Assembly: GCF_019754935.1 (NCBI RefSeq) | Contig: NZ_JAGSOA010000001.1 | Span: forward strand, 868,001 to 932,000 | Origin: Corynebacterium parakroppenstedtii | GTDB lineage: Bacteria > Actinomycetota > Actinomycetes > Mycobacteriales > Mycobacteriaceae | DNA length: 64,000 nt | Direction: 5' to 3' | Shown here: positions 29,733 through 39,111 of the stretch, piece after piece | Numbering within the stretch: the stretch's first letter is position 1 | Layout: the number at the start of each line of letters is the position of its first letter | Position numbers and translations under genes: made by a program | The notes under the pieces: model-generated | The model's input: only the letters and a program-made list of their open reading frames with translations | The model's database searches: none | Told to the model about the DNA's origin: nothing

Positions 29733-30314
29733 GTGTTTATCTATACCCCCAGCCGACGTCGCACACACTCATTCACCCGGGACACCACCAGAGCTTTCTC
29801 CACACCCAACCAGGGCACGAACTTCGAGGCGCAGCCCACCCGTCGCACTTTTGCCGACGACCCCTTCCGCGCCCGATTCGGCCACCGACTGCCCCGCGGA
29901 TTGCGGGAACAAGCCCACGGCATGGCCTGGCGGACGTTCACGGAAACATTTTGCTCTCCCGGTGGTGCGCTGAGCTTACAATCGCTGAACCACGAGCAGC
30001 TGCGCGCCGGACGTCGTCGCTACACCATCACTCTGGCTGACAGCACGCAGCCGCCCTCCCAGCGCACATCCACCCACACCATCACATCGATGGGCGCTAT
30101 CAGCGCCATGACCCACATCCTGGCTGACGGTGGACGTCGCGTCGAGATCCTGGAATTCCACCAGTTCACGATCTTCGAAGCAACCGTCACCATGATCTAT
30201 GCAGCCCATGATCGTCGGAAAGTCTGGACCGTCGGATTCGGTTCTAATCCCGACATTTCTGCCGCTAATTCCCTGGTCAACGCTGCTAATCGCCTGTACC
30301 CGACGGTTAAATAG
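29733..30314 (+). CDS. Stand-alone LeuA regulatory-domain-like protein
   Basis: A 193-residue protein. Its last 75 residues (ITSMGAISAMTHILADGG, VEILEFHQFTI, VWTVGFGSNPDISAANSLVNAANRLY) resemble the C-terminal leucine-binding regulatory domain of 2-isopropylmalate synthase, but there is no catalytic TIM barrel in front. The N-terminal half has FADDPFRARFGHRLPRGLREQAHGMAW, a pattern known to me from small actinobacterial proteins annotated as LeuA-domain proteins. GTG at 29733 follows AAGGA by about nine bases; ATG at 29610 is possible. It may sense an amino acid or act as a partner of LeuA; this is inference. Confidence 0.6.
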   Translation: MFIYTPSRRRTHSFTRDTTRAFSTPNQGTNFEAQPTRRTFADDPFRARFGHRLPRGLREQAHGMAWRTFTETFCSPGGALSLQSLNHEQLRAGRRRYTITLADSTQPPSQRTSTHTITSMGAISAMTHILADGGRRVEILEFHQFTIFEATVTMIYAAHDRRKVWTVGFGSNPDISAANSLVNAANRLYPTVK

Positions 30315-30362
30315 GCCGGCCGCTCAGTGAGCCGACCACCGGCCGATCACCACCAGCCAGCG

Positions 30363-31583
30363 TTACCTCTCGTCCGGGAAGTTCTCTTTCAACTCTTTAA
30401 TCGACGCGCGCACGGCGGCCTTCCACGCGTCCGGCGTCGCAAACCCATCTAGCGCCCCGGCTTCGCCAGCCAAACGAACGCCGGGTTCGCGGGCAGCACC
30501 TGCCGCACGGGCTATCCGCCGCTGACGCTCATAGGACGCCCCCTTTTTCACAATCGTCAGGACATCCTCCAACTCGCGTCGGCACGATAAATCGTCGGCA
30601 ACGGGCCGGAGCCGCTCAACCCACTCGCGAATATCGTCGCGCACATCCTTTTCATTGGTGTCTCGATCCACAATGACGATCGCATCCAGGCCATACCGCG
30701 CCGCACGCCACTTATTTTCGACGATGTGCCACTGCTGCAGGCTCGGCAAGTCCTCCCCGCGGTCGTAGGCGCGGTCGAAATACACCACCGCGCAATGAAC
30801 AAAAGCAACGATCGCGCTGAGATCGCGCATGTTGGTGGTGGCGTCGGCAAAACGGACTTCAATGGTTCCCCATTTGCCTGCTGGACGGATATCCAAATGC
30901 ATGGCGTCGGGCTTGTCGATCACCCCACTGCGCAGCTGGTCACGGGTGAATTCCTCCCACTCGGCCCAGGTTGTCATGGGGTACGGGAGCCCGGCCGTCG
31001 GCAATTGTTGATACAGGAGCGTCCTATTGCTGGCGTACCCGGTGTCCATCCCCTCCCACGCGGGCGAGGAGGCGGACATTGCCAAAATGTGGGGATACAA
31101 GGTGAGCATCGCGTTGATGATCGGCCATACCCGTTCCTTCGAGCGGATTCCCACATGCACATGAATACCCCAGATCAGCATCTGGCGGCCCCACCATTGG
31201 GTACGCTCGATGATTTGTTGATAGTTCGTCTTATCCGAGAGTTCCTGATCGCCCCAGTGGGCGAAGGGGTGGGTGCCGACGGACAGCAATTCGACGCCGA
31301 TATCATCCGCGGCCCGGAGCGCGAGATCGAGGGATTCGCGCAGGTCATCTTCAACATCGGCCACCGTGTTGCACACGGCCGTGACGAATTCAATCGTGTT
31401 CGAGAGGAATTCGCGGACAACGCGGTGATTCGGATCCATCGTGGACATCACATGCAGCAACTCCCCTGCACGCGGCGTGAGGTCCAGGGTCGTGGGGTCC
31501 ACCAAGGCCAATTCCCACTCCACGCCCAATGTCGGCGCGGGGGAGGCGTTAAATGCGACAGTGGGAGGTTTTTCCGATGTCAC
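30363..31583 (-). CDS. ybdK: Glutamate--cysteine ligase, YbdK family (carboxylate-amine ligase)
   Basis: The 406-residue protein belongs to the GCS2 family: [18 protein letters not shown] at the N-terminus, the WGIHVHVGI sheet, and the [13 protein letters not shown] substrate region. Family members join glutamate and cysteine or related carboxylates and amines; since corynebacteria use mycothiol, the physiological product is uncertain. The gene corresponds in position to Rv0433 of M. tuberculosis. It starts with GTG at 31583, with GGAAGG about ten bases upstream. Confidence 0.92.
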   Translation of the reverse strand: MTSEKPPTVAFNASPAPTLGVEWELALVDPTTLDLTPRAGELLHVMSTMDPNHRVVREFLSNTIEFVTAVCNTVADVEDDLRESLDLALRAADDIGVELLSVGTHPFAHWGDQELSDKTNYQQIIERTQWWGRQMLIWGIHVHVGIRSKERVWPIINAMLTLYPHILAMSASSPAWEGMDTGYASNRTLLYQQLPTAGLPYPMTTWAEWEEFTRDQLRSGVIDKPDAMHLDIRPAGKWGTIEVRFADATTNMRDLSAIVAFVHCAVVYFDRAYDRGEDLPSLQQWHIVENKWRAARYGLDAIVIVDRDTNEKDVRDDIREWVERLRPVADDLSCRRELEDVLTIVKKGASYERQRRIARAAGAAREPGVRLAGEAGALDGFATPDAWKAAVRASIKELKENFPDER

Positions 31584-31681
31584 TATGGTCTACCTTCCGG
31601 GCGTAAGACGACGACGCCGGGCCTTTCAGCCAAGCGTCGTAATGTTCATAAGTCGTGCGGTAGAACCGATCGGTCAGCCCG

Positions 31682-32941
31682 CTACTGATTCATATCAGCC
31701 GTCGTAACAACAACCACGGAGCCCGGGTGCTGGCCGGACACCATTTCCGCGTTGGCCAATTGCTGGTTGGTTTGGTCAGTTTTCGGCTGAGCTTTGAGCC
31801 CCAACGCCGTAGCTACCTCAGTTGCAGCAGCTTTGCTATCTGCGTTGTCGTCATACAGAACGACCGAGCCAGGGAAAGCCGCAGCTCCGTCGGCAGGCAA
31901 GTTACCGAACGAGGTGTTGGTCCAGCTATCGGCGTTGAGGTTTTTGGAAACCTTCTCTGCCAAACCTTGAACTCTCGAGTTGTTCAGAACGGTAACCTGA
32001 ACTTTACTCTTATCCACCTTTTTATCCGTACTAGCGCCGTTGCTTCCGCTGTTCCCGTCCTGTGCAGCCGAGCCATTATCGGTGGTGTTCTGCGTGCCTT
32101 GGTTGCCGGCCGTGTTCTGTCCCTGGTCGGCGGTGCTGTCCGGATTATTGGCGTTATCGCCCGGCTGTTGCTGGCCTGTGGCAGCCCCAGCCCCTGGCGC
32201 ACCGGTATTCCCCGGGTTCACGGGGGCCGACGACGACGTCGAACTTGCTGCTGAGTTGTCATCGTCCTTATCACCGCTCACCAGGTGGTAGATGCCAAAA
32301 GCGATCAGCGCGACGGCCACGACTAACAAGATCACGCCGATCGTGCGCAGCGGAACTTTGGACTTCTGAGTCTTCTTAGGCTGATCCTCTGCCGACGCTG
32401 CACGTGCGGGCTCTGATGCGCCGAGGTCCGACGCTAGAGGCGCCGCTGCCTCGTCATAGTTAGTGGGTTCGTCGTATTCCGCGCGGTCGTCATAGTCGAA
32501 CGGTTCGGCGGGCTCATTGGGTTCGACGGGTTCCGATGCGGCCGCGCGCGACGTTGATGCCCCTCTACTGACGGAACCGTCGTGTGGGGTGGCGTGGCCA
32601 TCGTGGGCGCCCGCCGCGGATGCGGCCTCTGGGCTGGCGCTTTCGTGATGATGCGGGGTCTCCTCGTACGAACCATAACCGGCGAAACCGGTGTACCCAC
32701 CCTGAGCAGCACTCTCTCCTGCGGAATAATCGCCCGATTCTCCGGAGGAATATCCAGATTCCCCCTGGTCAGCGAAGGATCCATCGTTAAACGCTTGATC
32801 CTCGTAGACGCCATCACGTGCACCGTCGGTGTGCACGTCGTCGTCGAATAAATCATCGTTATCGCGATGATTATCGGCGCGACCATGAGAGCGGTCGCGA
32901 TGGTTGCGGGGCGATTGTCCAGGTTCGTTATCGAAATTCAC
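31682..32941 (-). CDS. LytR_C-domain membrane protein (VirR-like)
   Basis: A 419-residue protein in three parts: an acidic disordered N-terminal half rich in Asp/Glu/Ser, one membrane helix (TIGVILLVVAVALIAFGIYHL), a Gly/Asn/Gln-rich linker, and a C-terminal LytR_C domain of about 90 residues (VQVTVLNNSRVQGLAEKVSKNL to SVVVVTTADMN). The topology puts LytR_C outside. By synteny it corresponds to Rv0431 (VirR), which influences vesicle release and cell-wall integrity in M. tuberculosis. It starts with GTG at 32941, just after a TATTAT box, so it may be leaderless. Confidence 0.85.
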   Translation of the reverse strand: MNFDNEPGQSPRNHRDRSHGRADNHRDNDDLFDDDVHTDGARDGVYEDQAFNDGSFADQGESGYSSGESGDYSAGESAAQGGYTGFAGYGSYEETPHHHESASPEAASAAGAHDGHATPHDGSVSRGASTSRAAASEPVEPNEPAEPFDYDDRAEYDEPTNYDEAAAPLASDLGASEPARAASAEDQPKKTQKSKVPLRTIGVILLVVAVALIAFGIYHLVSGDKDDDNSAASSTSSSAPVNPGNTGAPGAGAATGQQQPGDNANNPDSTADQGQNTAGNQGTQNTTDNGSAAQDGNSGSNGASTDKKVDKSKVQVTVLNNSRVQGLAEKVSKNLNADSWTNTSFGNLPADGAAAFPGSVVLYDDNADSKAAATEVATALGLKAQPKTDQTNQQLANAEMVSGQHPGSVVVVTTADMNQ

Positions 32942-33103
32942 AAAACAATAATAACTTATTTCTCATTAGTCACTTTTATTTCATTCCCTGTGTCGGCAAT
33001 ACAGACGCACATTCGCTGCACCGTGTTGGTTAATAGAGCCGGCCGATGGGGACGGTCAGCGCTACCGACGGGGCCGACCAATGGAGCCGGTCATTACGGG
33101 CGA

Positions 33104-33538
33104 TCAGTACGGACGGTCAGAATTCGCAATGCGCAGCAACCGGGACACCGTCGTCGGGAACTCCTCAAGAGCTTCTCTACGCTGGATTAACCGGAAAAGA
33201 CGCTGGTAGTAGCGGATCGGACTCAGATTGAACCGACGGCGAATCAACTCGTCTTTTGCAGAATCTCTCCTCCACACACGCCGCTCAAATTCCAACATGC
33301 GTCGCTCGTCGTCAGTGAGTCCACGTTGTGTCTTGTCCTCATTGTGGGAATCATTGTGGGCATCACTAGTGGCGTCATCCGCATCATGCGCGTTGGCGGA
33401 ATCCTGTGCGCTGTCGGAAGTGTCACCATCGCCATGAGCAGATCCCGCGTCATTCGTCGTCACCCTATTGTTCACCCCGCAATCATTCTTCTCGTCCACT
33501 ACGTCCATCGATATCCGCAGACGATATCCGCAGTTCAA
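33104..33538 (-). CDS. DUF3263 family protein
   Basis: A 144-residue protein, unknown function. The last 80 residues are DUF3263 (LTDDERRMLEFERRVWRR, IRRRFNLSPIRYYQRLFRLI), a helical module resembling a small DNA-binding fold. The first half is rich in Asp, Asn, Ala and His and probably disordered. TTG at 33538 or ATG at 33508 could be the start; neither has a good ribosome site. It corresponds to Rv0430 and is divergent from def. Confidence 0.82.
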   Translation of the reverse strand: MNCGYRLRISMDVVDEKNDCGVNNRVTTNDAGSAHGDGDTSDSAQDSANAHDADDATSDAHNDSHNEDKTQRGLTDDERRMLEFERRVWRRDSAKDELIRRRFNLSPIRYYQRLFRLIQRREALEEFPTTVSRLLRIANSDRPY

Positions 33539-33628
33539 CCACCATGAGCTCGGCAGATAGGGCGCACGCCTTCTCTATCTGACCGTCCGTATCTGACCGT
33601 GTCAGGAACTGCCACTACTCTATACCCC

Positions 33629-34261
33629 ATGACTGTGCGCCCAATTGTTATCGCTGGTGATCCTGTCCTCCATAACCCCACCCAGCCTGTTACCGAGTCA
33701 CCCGAGGAAATTGCCGAACTCGTTGCAGATATGTATGAAACTCTCGAGCTCTCTCATGGAGTCGGCCTCGCCGCAAACCAAATCGGAGTTGCCAAGCGGC
33801 TCTTCGTTTACGACTGCCCCGATATCGAAGGACCCGACGGCGATTCCAAGTCAGAGGAAAAACTCAAAGCTCAAGGGGGACCGCGACGTAAAGGATGCGT
33901 GGTCAATCCTGTTCTAGAAACTTCCGAGATCCCCGAGACAATGCCGGCTATCGACGGCTCCGACGCCGAGGGCTGTCTCTCTGTACCTGGCTTGGACTTT
34001 CCCACAGGACGCGCACACTGGGCTCGCGTCACCGGAACCGACGAACACGGGGAGCCAGTGAGCATCGAGGGCTACGGGTTCTTCGCGCGGTGCTTGCAGC
34101 ACGAGGTCGGCCACCTGGACGGCTACCTCTACACCGACATGCTCATCGGCCGCTGGGCACGCATGGCGAAGAAGAAAATTAAACGCAACGGGTGGACCGT
34201 TCCCGGAAATACCTGGACACCGGGCGTTGATCCCGATCCCTTCGGCGAAGACGATGAGTAA
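33629..34261 (+). CDS. def: Peptide deformylase
   Basis: Removes the N-formyl group from nascent proteins. The 210-residue metalloenzyme has all three motifs: [18 protein letters not shown] and QHEVGHLDG. The first half holds a loop with many charged residues ([17 protein letters not shown]), as in actinobacterial type I enzymes. ATG at 33629 gives the family N-terminus MTVRPIVI; a TACTCT/TATACC region a few bases upstream suggests a leaderless transcript. It precedes the GNAT gene by 31 bases. Confidence 0.96.
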   Translation: MTVRPIVIAGDPVLHNPTQPVTESPEEIAELVADMYETLELSHGVGLAANQIGVAKRLFVYDCPDIEGPDGDSKSEEKLKAQGGPRRKGCVVNPVLETSEIPETMPAIDGSDAEGCLSVPGLDFPTGRAHWARVTGTDEHGEPVSIEGYGFFARCLQHEVGHLDGYLYTDMLIGRWARMAKKKIKRNGWTVPGNTWTPGVDPDPFGEDDE

Positions 34262-34292
34262 AACGATCAAGACGAGTAAAGAGTGACCGCCC

Positions 34293-35477
34293 ATGGCTGA
34301 CTCCACACCGGCACATCTCCCGATCTCCCGCTGGTCCGACCCTGCCTCACTCGTCGTCGGAGCGCGCGTTGTCATCCGACGACGACTGACCGACGCCAGC
34401 CCGCACGGGGACCACTTCACCGACGTCATCGGGACGCTCATCTCACTCAACCCGCTGGTCGTTCGTCGGCACAACACCGGGATACCCGGCGAAGAGATCA
34501 CCATCGACCCACAACTTATCGACGTCATTAAGCCCCTGCCCGCGAAACCCGTGCGCAACAGCGATATCCGGGCCGTGGAACATGCCTACGCGCTCGCGTT
34601 CCCCGGCGTGATCCACCACGAGTGGGTACATGGGTGGCTGGTTCGCGTCGGCGATGGAGTGACCGAGAGGTCAAACAGCGCTGTCCCCCTGGAACCTCAC
34701 ACGGCGTTTGACGAGGTTCCCGTGGACGCAATTCGTGCCATATATAAGGAATATGGGTTGCCGACGCTGATTGCCGCGCCGGATCGCATCGCGCGGCCCG
34801 CGTTCCGCATGCCCGGCGCGTGGACACGCGGGCCCGAAATCATCACGATGACCAAGGACCTGGAGACCGCGCCGGCGTCGGCGGGTGCGTCGGCAAAAGA
34901 CGGCTCCGCGGAAGGGGGCCCGGCGGAAGACGATTCAGCGATTAGGAACATTGCCACGCACACTGTGTCCGATGACCTTCTCTCGCGGAACATCACGTGG
35001 GAGGTTGGCGAGCAACCAAATGATGACTGGCTATCCCTCTACCACTTCCGCGGCCAACCTCTGCCGGAATCAGCCCTGCGCCAACTATCGCACGAAATCG
35101 ACGGACTCCTCGGCTTCGGACGCATCGTTATTGATGGAGAGACCGTCGCTATCACGAGAGGAACCATCACTCACTCGCCCGATGGCCGCGCATGGCTGGG
35201 GTACTCCGCCGTGGAGGTAGCCGAACACTATCGTCGGCACGGATTGGGCACGCTCATGGGTGCCATCATGATGGATTGGGGCCGACAGCACGGCGCGGAC
35301 ACCGCATACCTGCACGTCATCGAATCGAACACTCCCGGACGCAATCTATATCACAAGCTGGGCTTCGGCGAACACCATCGCCATCGCTACCTGTCGAATG
35401 CGTCCACCGCGTGCACGGAGAGTGTAGGCACAACCGCGCGCACCACCCCCAACCCGGATACGTCACACACGAAGTAA
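34293..35477 (+). CDS. GNAT family N-acetyltransferase
   Basis: A 394-residue protein with an unusual N-terminal domain of about 190 residues (beta-rich, with VVGARVVIRRRL and ISLNPLVVRRHNTG) and a C-terminal GNAT domain from about 230. The acetyl-CoA loop is EHYRRHGLGTLMGAIMMDW, followed by YLHVIESNTPGRNLYHKLGF. A Gly/Ala/Asp-rich linker joins the parts. Matches Rv0428c in position. Substrate unknown. Confidence 0.87.
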   Translation: MADSTPAHLPISRWSDPASLVVGARVVIRRRLTDASPHGDHFTDVIGTLISLNPLVVRRHNTGIPGEEITIDPQLIDVIKPLPAKPVRNSDIRAVEHAYALAFPGVIHHEWVHGWLVRVGDGVTERSNSAVPLEPHTAFDEVPVDAIRAIYKEYGLPTLIAAPDRIARPAFRMPGAWTRGPEIITMTKDLETAPASAGASAKDGSAEGGPAEDDSAIRNIATHTVSDDLLSRNITWEVGEQPNDDWLSLYHFRGQPLPESALRQLSHEIDGLLGFGRIVIDGETVAITRGTITHSPDGRAWLGYSAVEVAEHYRRHGLGTLMGAIMMDWGRQHGADTAYLHVIESNTPGRNLYHKLGFGEHHRHRYLSNASTACTESVGTTARTTPNPDTSHTK

Positions 35478-35487
35478 GCTCACCCCT

Positions 35488-36276
35488 ATGCGATTGGCCA
35501 CCTGGAACGTCAACTCCGTCCGCACCCGACTCCCACGGATCGTCGATGTACTCAACCGACACGACATCGACGTCCTCGCCATGCAAGAAACAAAATGCAG
35601 CGAGGACCAATTTCCCCGCGACGCCTTCACCGACGCCGGTTATGAGGTAGCCGTCAGTGGAACGAACCAGTGGAATGGGGTCGCGATCGCCTCCCGCGTT
35701 GGCCTCACAGACGTCCATACACTCCCCCATCAACCCGGATTCTCAAAGGACCTCACCGCGGAGCAAACGGTCGAACCCCGATCGATCGCGGCGACCTGTG
35801 GTGGCATTACCGTCATGAGCCTCTACGTCCCCAATGGCCGAGAAATCAGCAACATCCACTTCACCTACAAACTTCGGTTCCTCGATGCGGTCCGCACCTA
35901 CGCCGCCACGGCCGTCGATAATGACCCCGAATTACGCCTGGCCCTCGTCGGAGATTGGAATATCGCTCCCCATGACACCGATGTATGGGATCCTCACTTC
36001 TTCATTGGGCACACCCACGTCACGCCGCGTGAGCGTAACGCTCTCACAGCGCTCGAGGATGAAGGATTTACCGACGTCACCCACAATTCGGGCTACACGT
36101 ACTGGGACTACACGGCGGGGCGGTTCGGGCGGAACCAAGGCATGCGCATCGACATGCAATGGGCATCACCTGCGCTCGCGGAAGGCGCTGGAGCGGTCAA
36201 CGTCGATAAGGATGAACGTGCTGCGAAAGGCAGCAGCGATCACGCCCCACTCATCGTCGACTACGACGGGATTTAA
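35488..36276 (+). CDS. xthA: Exodeoxyribonuclease III
   Basis: AP endonuclease and 3'-5' exonuclease for base-excision repair. The 262-residue protein shows ATWNVNSVRTRL, the metal-binding MQETKC, GDWNIAP, and the C-terminal SDHAPLIVDY. Length and motifs are complete. It starts ten bases after the GNAT gene and is probably cotranscribed with def. Confidence 0.96.
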   Translation: MRLATWNVNSVRTRLPRIVDVLNRHDIDVLAMQETKCSEDQFPRDAFTDAGYEVAVSGTNQWNGVAIASRVGLTDVHTLPHQPGFSKDLTAEQTVEPRSIAATCGGITVMSLYVPNGREISNIHFTYKLRFLDAVRTYAATAVDNDPELRLALVGDWNIAPHDTDVWDPHFFIGHTHVTPRERNALTALEDEGFTDVTHNSGYTYWDYTAGRFGRNQGMRIDMQWASPALAEGAGAVNVDKDERAAKGSSDHAPLIVDYDGI

Positions 36277-36382
36277 CCAGGCCAGTGGTCGATCGATGTG
36301 CCGGTGACAAATGAGGCCAGCACGTGTCTCAACCAGTGGTCTAAACCAGTGACTGATAGGAAGCGTATCTCGGGGCAGTTCA

Positions 36383-36408
36383 GATGTGACGACTATACCC
36401 CTCACATC
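36383..36408. promoter_or_regulatory. Inverted repeat upstream of the MarR gene
   Basis: GATGTGA (36383-36389), a 12-base spacer, and TCACATC (36402-36408) are a perfect seven-base pair of arms. A TAAGAT box (36445-36450) lies downstream, directly before the GTG start. The arms resemble half-sites of GlxR (TGTGA/TCACA), but its normal spacing is six, so it may instead be the operator of the MarR protein itself. Confidence 0.4.
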
Positions 36409-36457
36409 GAGGAGATCCGTGGTTAGCTGCTTCGATTAATTTCCTAAGATATAACTC

Positions 36458-37057
36458 GTGACTTCCGACAGCATGACCGCACCCGTCTCTAGCGCATCAC
36501 CATCCCCGGCCACCGACCACGACGGCCACGATAAAGAAACGCGCCATGACCAGGACGCGAACATCGCCGGTGGGTACCCCTCACCGCTCAGTAGAGAAGA
36601 GATTCACGTCCTCTCCGCCGCGCTGTATAACTTCCTGTCGGCCATGCGGCGGCTAGTGGAACAGCCCCTTCACTCCATGGAGGTCAATCAATCGGAAATC
36701 GAAGTCCTCTACTTCGTGCATAACCACCCCGGCGTCGGCGTATCCGACATCGCACGTATGCGTTTCCTGCGAGTATCTAATGTCTCGACAACGGTTCGCG
36801 CTCTCATCGCCAACGGCCTTCTTAACCGGGCATCCAACCCCGACGATAAACGCGCTCAAATGCTCCAAGTGACCGAGAAGGGGTCGCAGGTTCTCAACGA
36901 TATTGCTGAGCGATGGGCCACATTAATCAACAAAATTACCGACGAAATGAACCCCGACAGCGTCCGAATACTTCACGAGGCATCGGAGCGCCTTAACGAA
37001 ACAGCCTTTGCCACCGAGCACGTCATTGACGTTATGCAAACGCAGTCAGGAGAATAA
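36458..37057 (+). CDS. MarR family transcriptional regulator
   Basis: A 199-residue regulator. The N-terminal 45 residues are polar and His/Asp-rich; the winged helix has VSDIARMRFLRVSNVSTTVRAL as helix-turn-helix and NRASNPDDKRAQML as the wing, then a dimerisation helix. The start is GTG at 36458 (ATG at 36473 possible), eight bases after a TAAGAT box, so leaderless translation is likely. It converges on the ABC exporter genes 69 bases away, which could be its target. Confidence 0.9.
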   Translation: MTSDSMTAPVSSASPSPATDHDGHDKETRHDQDANIAGGYPSPLSREEIHVLSAALYNFLSAMRRLVEQPLHSMEVNQSEIEVLYFVHNHPGVGVSDIARMRFLRVSNVSTTVRALIANGLLNRASNPDDKRAQMLQVTEKGSQVLNDIAERWATLINKITDEMNPDSVRILHEASERLNETAFATEHVIDVMQTQSGE

Positions 37058-37125
37058 AGCGAACCCACAGTACGGTCACGCCATGCGGGGCGAGACCATA
37101 TGGGGCCATACGAAACGTCGCCGTG

Positions 37126-37905
37126 CTACGCGTCCCGCTTCACGAACACGACCACCCCGATGACGAAGAGCACAAGTGCCCACACCGCGAAGTAAATGAC
37201 GCCCCCCGTCGTCCCCCACGGTGCACCATCGAGTTTTCCATCGCTCACCCACGCACTGAGGTTAGCGAAAGGCCGATAGCCTTTGATGTGATTGCCCACC
37301 TTTGGGATCAAGGTGATCAAGTCCTCGAGGACGAGCTTCCACAGCAGCATGATGGCGATAGCCCCTGCAGTCTGTCGGACAAGGAACGCCACACCAATTG
37401 CCATCACGACGACCAGCAAGGCCTCCACGGCCGTCGTCACATACGCCCGTCCTGAGGAGCCGGAGAACACTTCCATCCCGGAGCCATAGTCACCAGCCAA
37501 CCACTTGAAGACCAACACGCTGGTGATCGTCGAAAAGAAGGACAACACTACTGCGACCAGGCCATAAACGATCGTTTTCGCTATCGCAATGATCGGCCGC
37601 TTCGGGGTCATCATGATCGTCTCATTGATGGTCTTGAAGCGGTACTCCGTTGTCACCAAGAGAGTGGCCATGATGATGATCACCATGACACCAAATAGCT
37701 CGAACCCCTGAATAGCGGTGATGGCGTCTATCCTCGGCACGTCCGTCATGTCCTCCGGATCCATCGAATCCAGGGCAGTTTTCGAACCCCACCCCATCAG
37801 AGCGGCGAACGCCCAGCTCAAAACAACAATTAAGATCGACGTCCACGCAAACGATTTTGTCGACGCTAGCTTCGTCCACTCAGCACGAATCGAGTTAACC
37901 ATCAT
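37126..37905 (-). CDS. ABC-2 type transporter permease
   Basis: A 259-residue membrane protein with six helices, the first after a short cytoplasmic start (IRAEWTKLASTKSFAW, typical of the ABC-2 family). The family exports drugs, lantibiotics or cell-envelope material. It overlaps the ATPase stop by one base, forming a two-gene exporter. Substrate unknown. Confidence 0.9.
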   Translation of the reverse strand: MMVNSIRAEWTKLASTKSFAWTSILIVVLSWAFAALMGWGSKTALDSMDPEDMTDVPRIDAITAIQGFELFGVMVIIIMATLLVTTEYRFKTINETIMMTPKRPIIAIAKTIVYGLVAVVLSFFSTITSVLVFKWLAGDYGSGMEVFSGSSGRAYVTTAVEALLVVVMAIGVAFLVRQTAGAIAIMLLWKLVLEDLITLIPKVGNHIKGYRPFANLSAWVSDGKLDGAPWGTTGGVIYFAVWALVLFVIGVVVFVKRDA

Positions 37906-38840
37906 CAGTTCTGTCCTCCCTGAGCTGCCGCGCCGTGGTATTCGACGTCATCACCTGTGAGTTGCAAAAACGCGTCTTCCAAAGATCCGTGGTGTTCTTC
38001 CAACTGAAGGACAGGGATCCCATAGGAGTAAGCCACCTTGCCGACGTCATCAGTGGATACCCCGGAGACAACGAATACCTCACGGCCGACGTTATCGCGG
38101 TCCATCGTGAAGGTGATATTTTCCTGTTTAAGGGCCTGCGCCATGTGCTCGTGGTCGCCAACGCGCAAGCGCGTCGCGCTACCGCCCCGCGATGACGTGA
38201 ACTCCTCCACCGTCGTATCGGCGACGAGTTTGCCCCGGCCAATGACAACCAAGTTATCCGCAGTCAACGCCATCTCAGAGAGCATGTGCGAGCTAACAAA
38301 CACCGTGCGCCCCTCGGCAGCAAGATTCTTGAGAAAGGTGCGCACCCAACGGATACCCTCCGGGTCCAAACCGTTGACCGGTTCATCCAGGATCAGAGTC
38401 TCGGGATCGCCTAAAAGCGCTCCGGCCAATCCCAGCCGCTGGCTCATACCCAGGGAGAATCCCCCCGCTTTTTTGGAGGCCACATCGGTTAATCCCACTA
38501 AACGCAAAACTTCCTCGACACGATCAGTAGAAATGCCACTGGCCTGTGCCATCCACTTCAGGTGAGTGCGGGCGGACCGGTTCGGATGGACCCATTTGGC
38601 CTCTAACAGTGCCCCCACTTCCTTGGCAGGCGCCGGAAATGACTGATAATTCTTCCCGTTCACCGTTGCCGTGCCCTTTGTTGGACGATCCAGCCCGGTA
38701 ATCATCCGCATCGTGGTCGACTTACCAGCCCCATTCGGGCCAAGAAAACCAGTAACAACACCTGGCTTCACCGTGAAGTCGAGCGAATCTACCGCTACCT
38801 TGTCCCCATACCTCTTTGTGAGGCCATGTATTTCGATCAT
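37905..38840 (-). CDS. ABC transporter ATP-binding protein, exporter type
   Basis: A 311-residue ATPase: Walker A GPNGAGKST, Q-loop region, signature FSLGMSQRLGLAGALLGDPETLILDEPVNGLDPEG read across Walker B, and H-loop VSSHMLSEM. The C-terminal 90 residues match the DrrA/BcrA-type extension. Start at ATG 38840 with no strong ribosome site. It is the first gene of the exporter unit; its promoter shares the 271-base region upstream of glnX. Confidence 0.93.
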   Translation of the reverse strand: MIEIHGLTKRYGDKVAVDSLDFTVKPGVVTGFLGPNGAGKSTTMRMITGLDRPTKGTATVNGKNYQSFPAPAKEVGALLEAKWVHPNRSARTHLKWMAQASGISTDRVEEVLRLVGLTDVASKKAGGFSLGMSQRLGLAGALLGDPETLILDEPVNGLDPEGIRWVRTFLKNLAAEGRTVFVSSHMLSEMALTADNLVVIGRGKLVADTTVEEFTSSRGGSATRLRVGDHEHMAQALKQENITFTMDRDNVGREVFVVSGVSTDDVGKVAYSYGIPVLQLEEHHGSLEDAFLQLTGDDVEYHGAAAQGGQN

Positions 38841-39111
38841 AGAAACCAGTTTGGCATATTTTCAGCAACGAAGACAGACTTCAATCACACTCGCGTCCGT
38901 GTAACGCTTAGACTAGAGAGACAGATGTGACAATTGTGCTACCGGCGCGCGACCGGCCTCCCCACCAAGCACAACGATCGCGCACACGGCACGAGCACCG
39001 ATGCCGAGCAACGGTACAGAAACGTTGCAGCGACGGAAACGTACCGCATCGGCAAAGAAGTAGCACAACGGCATACAAACTGGCGACAGGCGCAACACGT
39101 AGGGGGCCCGT

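Noticed and set aside
30726..31688. Plus-strand frame of 320 codons opposite ybdK
   Set aside because: ybdK is complete on the other strand with family motifs; the antisense product lacks recognisable domains and a ribosome site.
38841..39111. Possible tRNA or small RNA in the gap before glnX
   Set aside because: No cloverleaf or paired arms could be built; the stretch fits a divergent promoter region.
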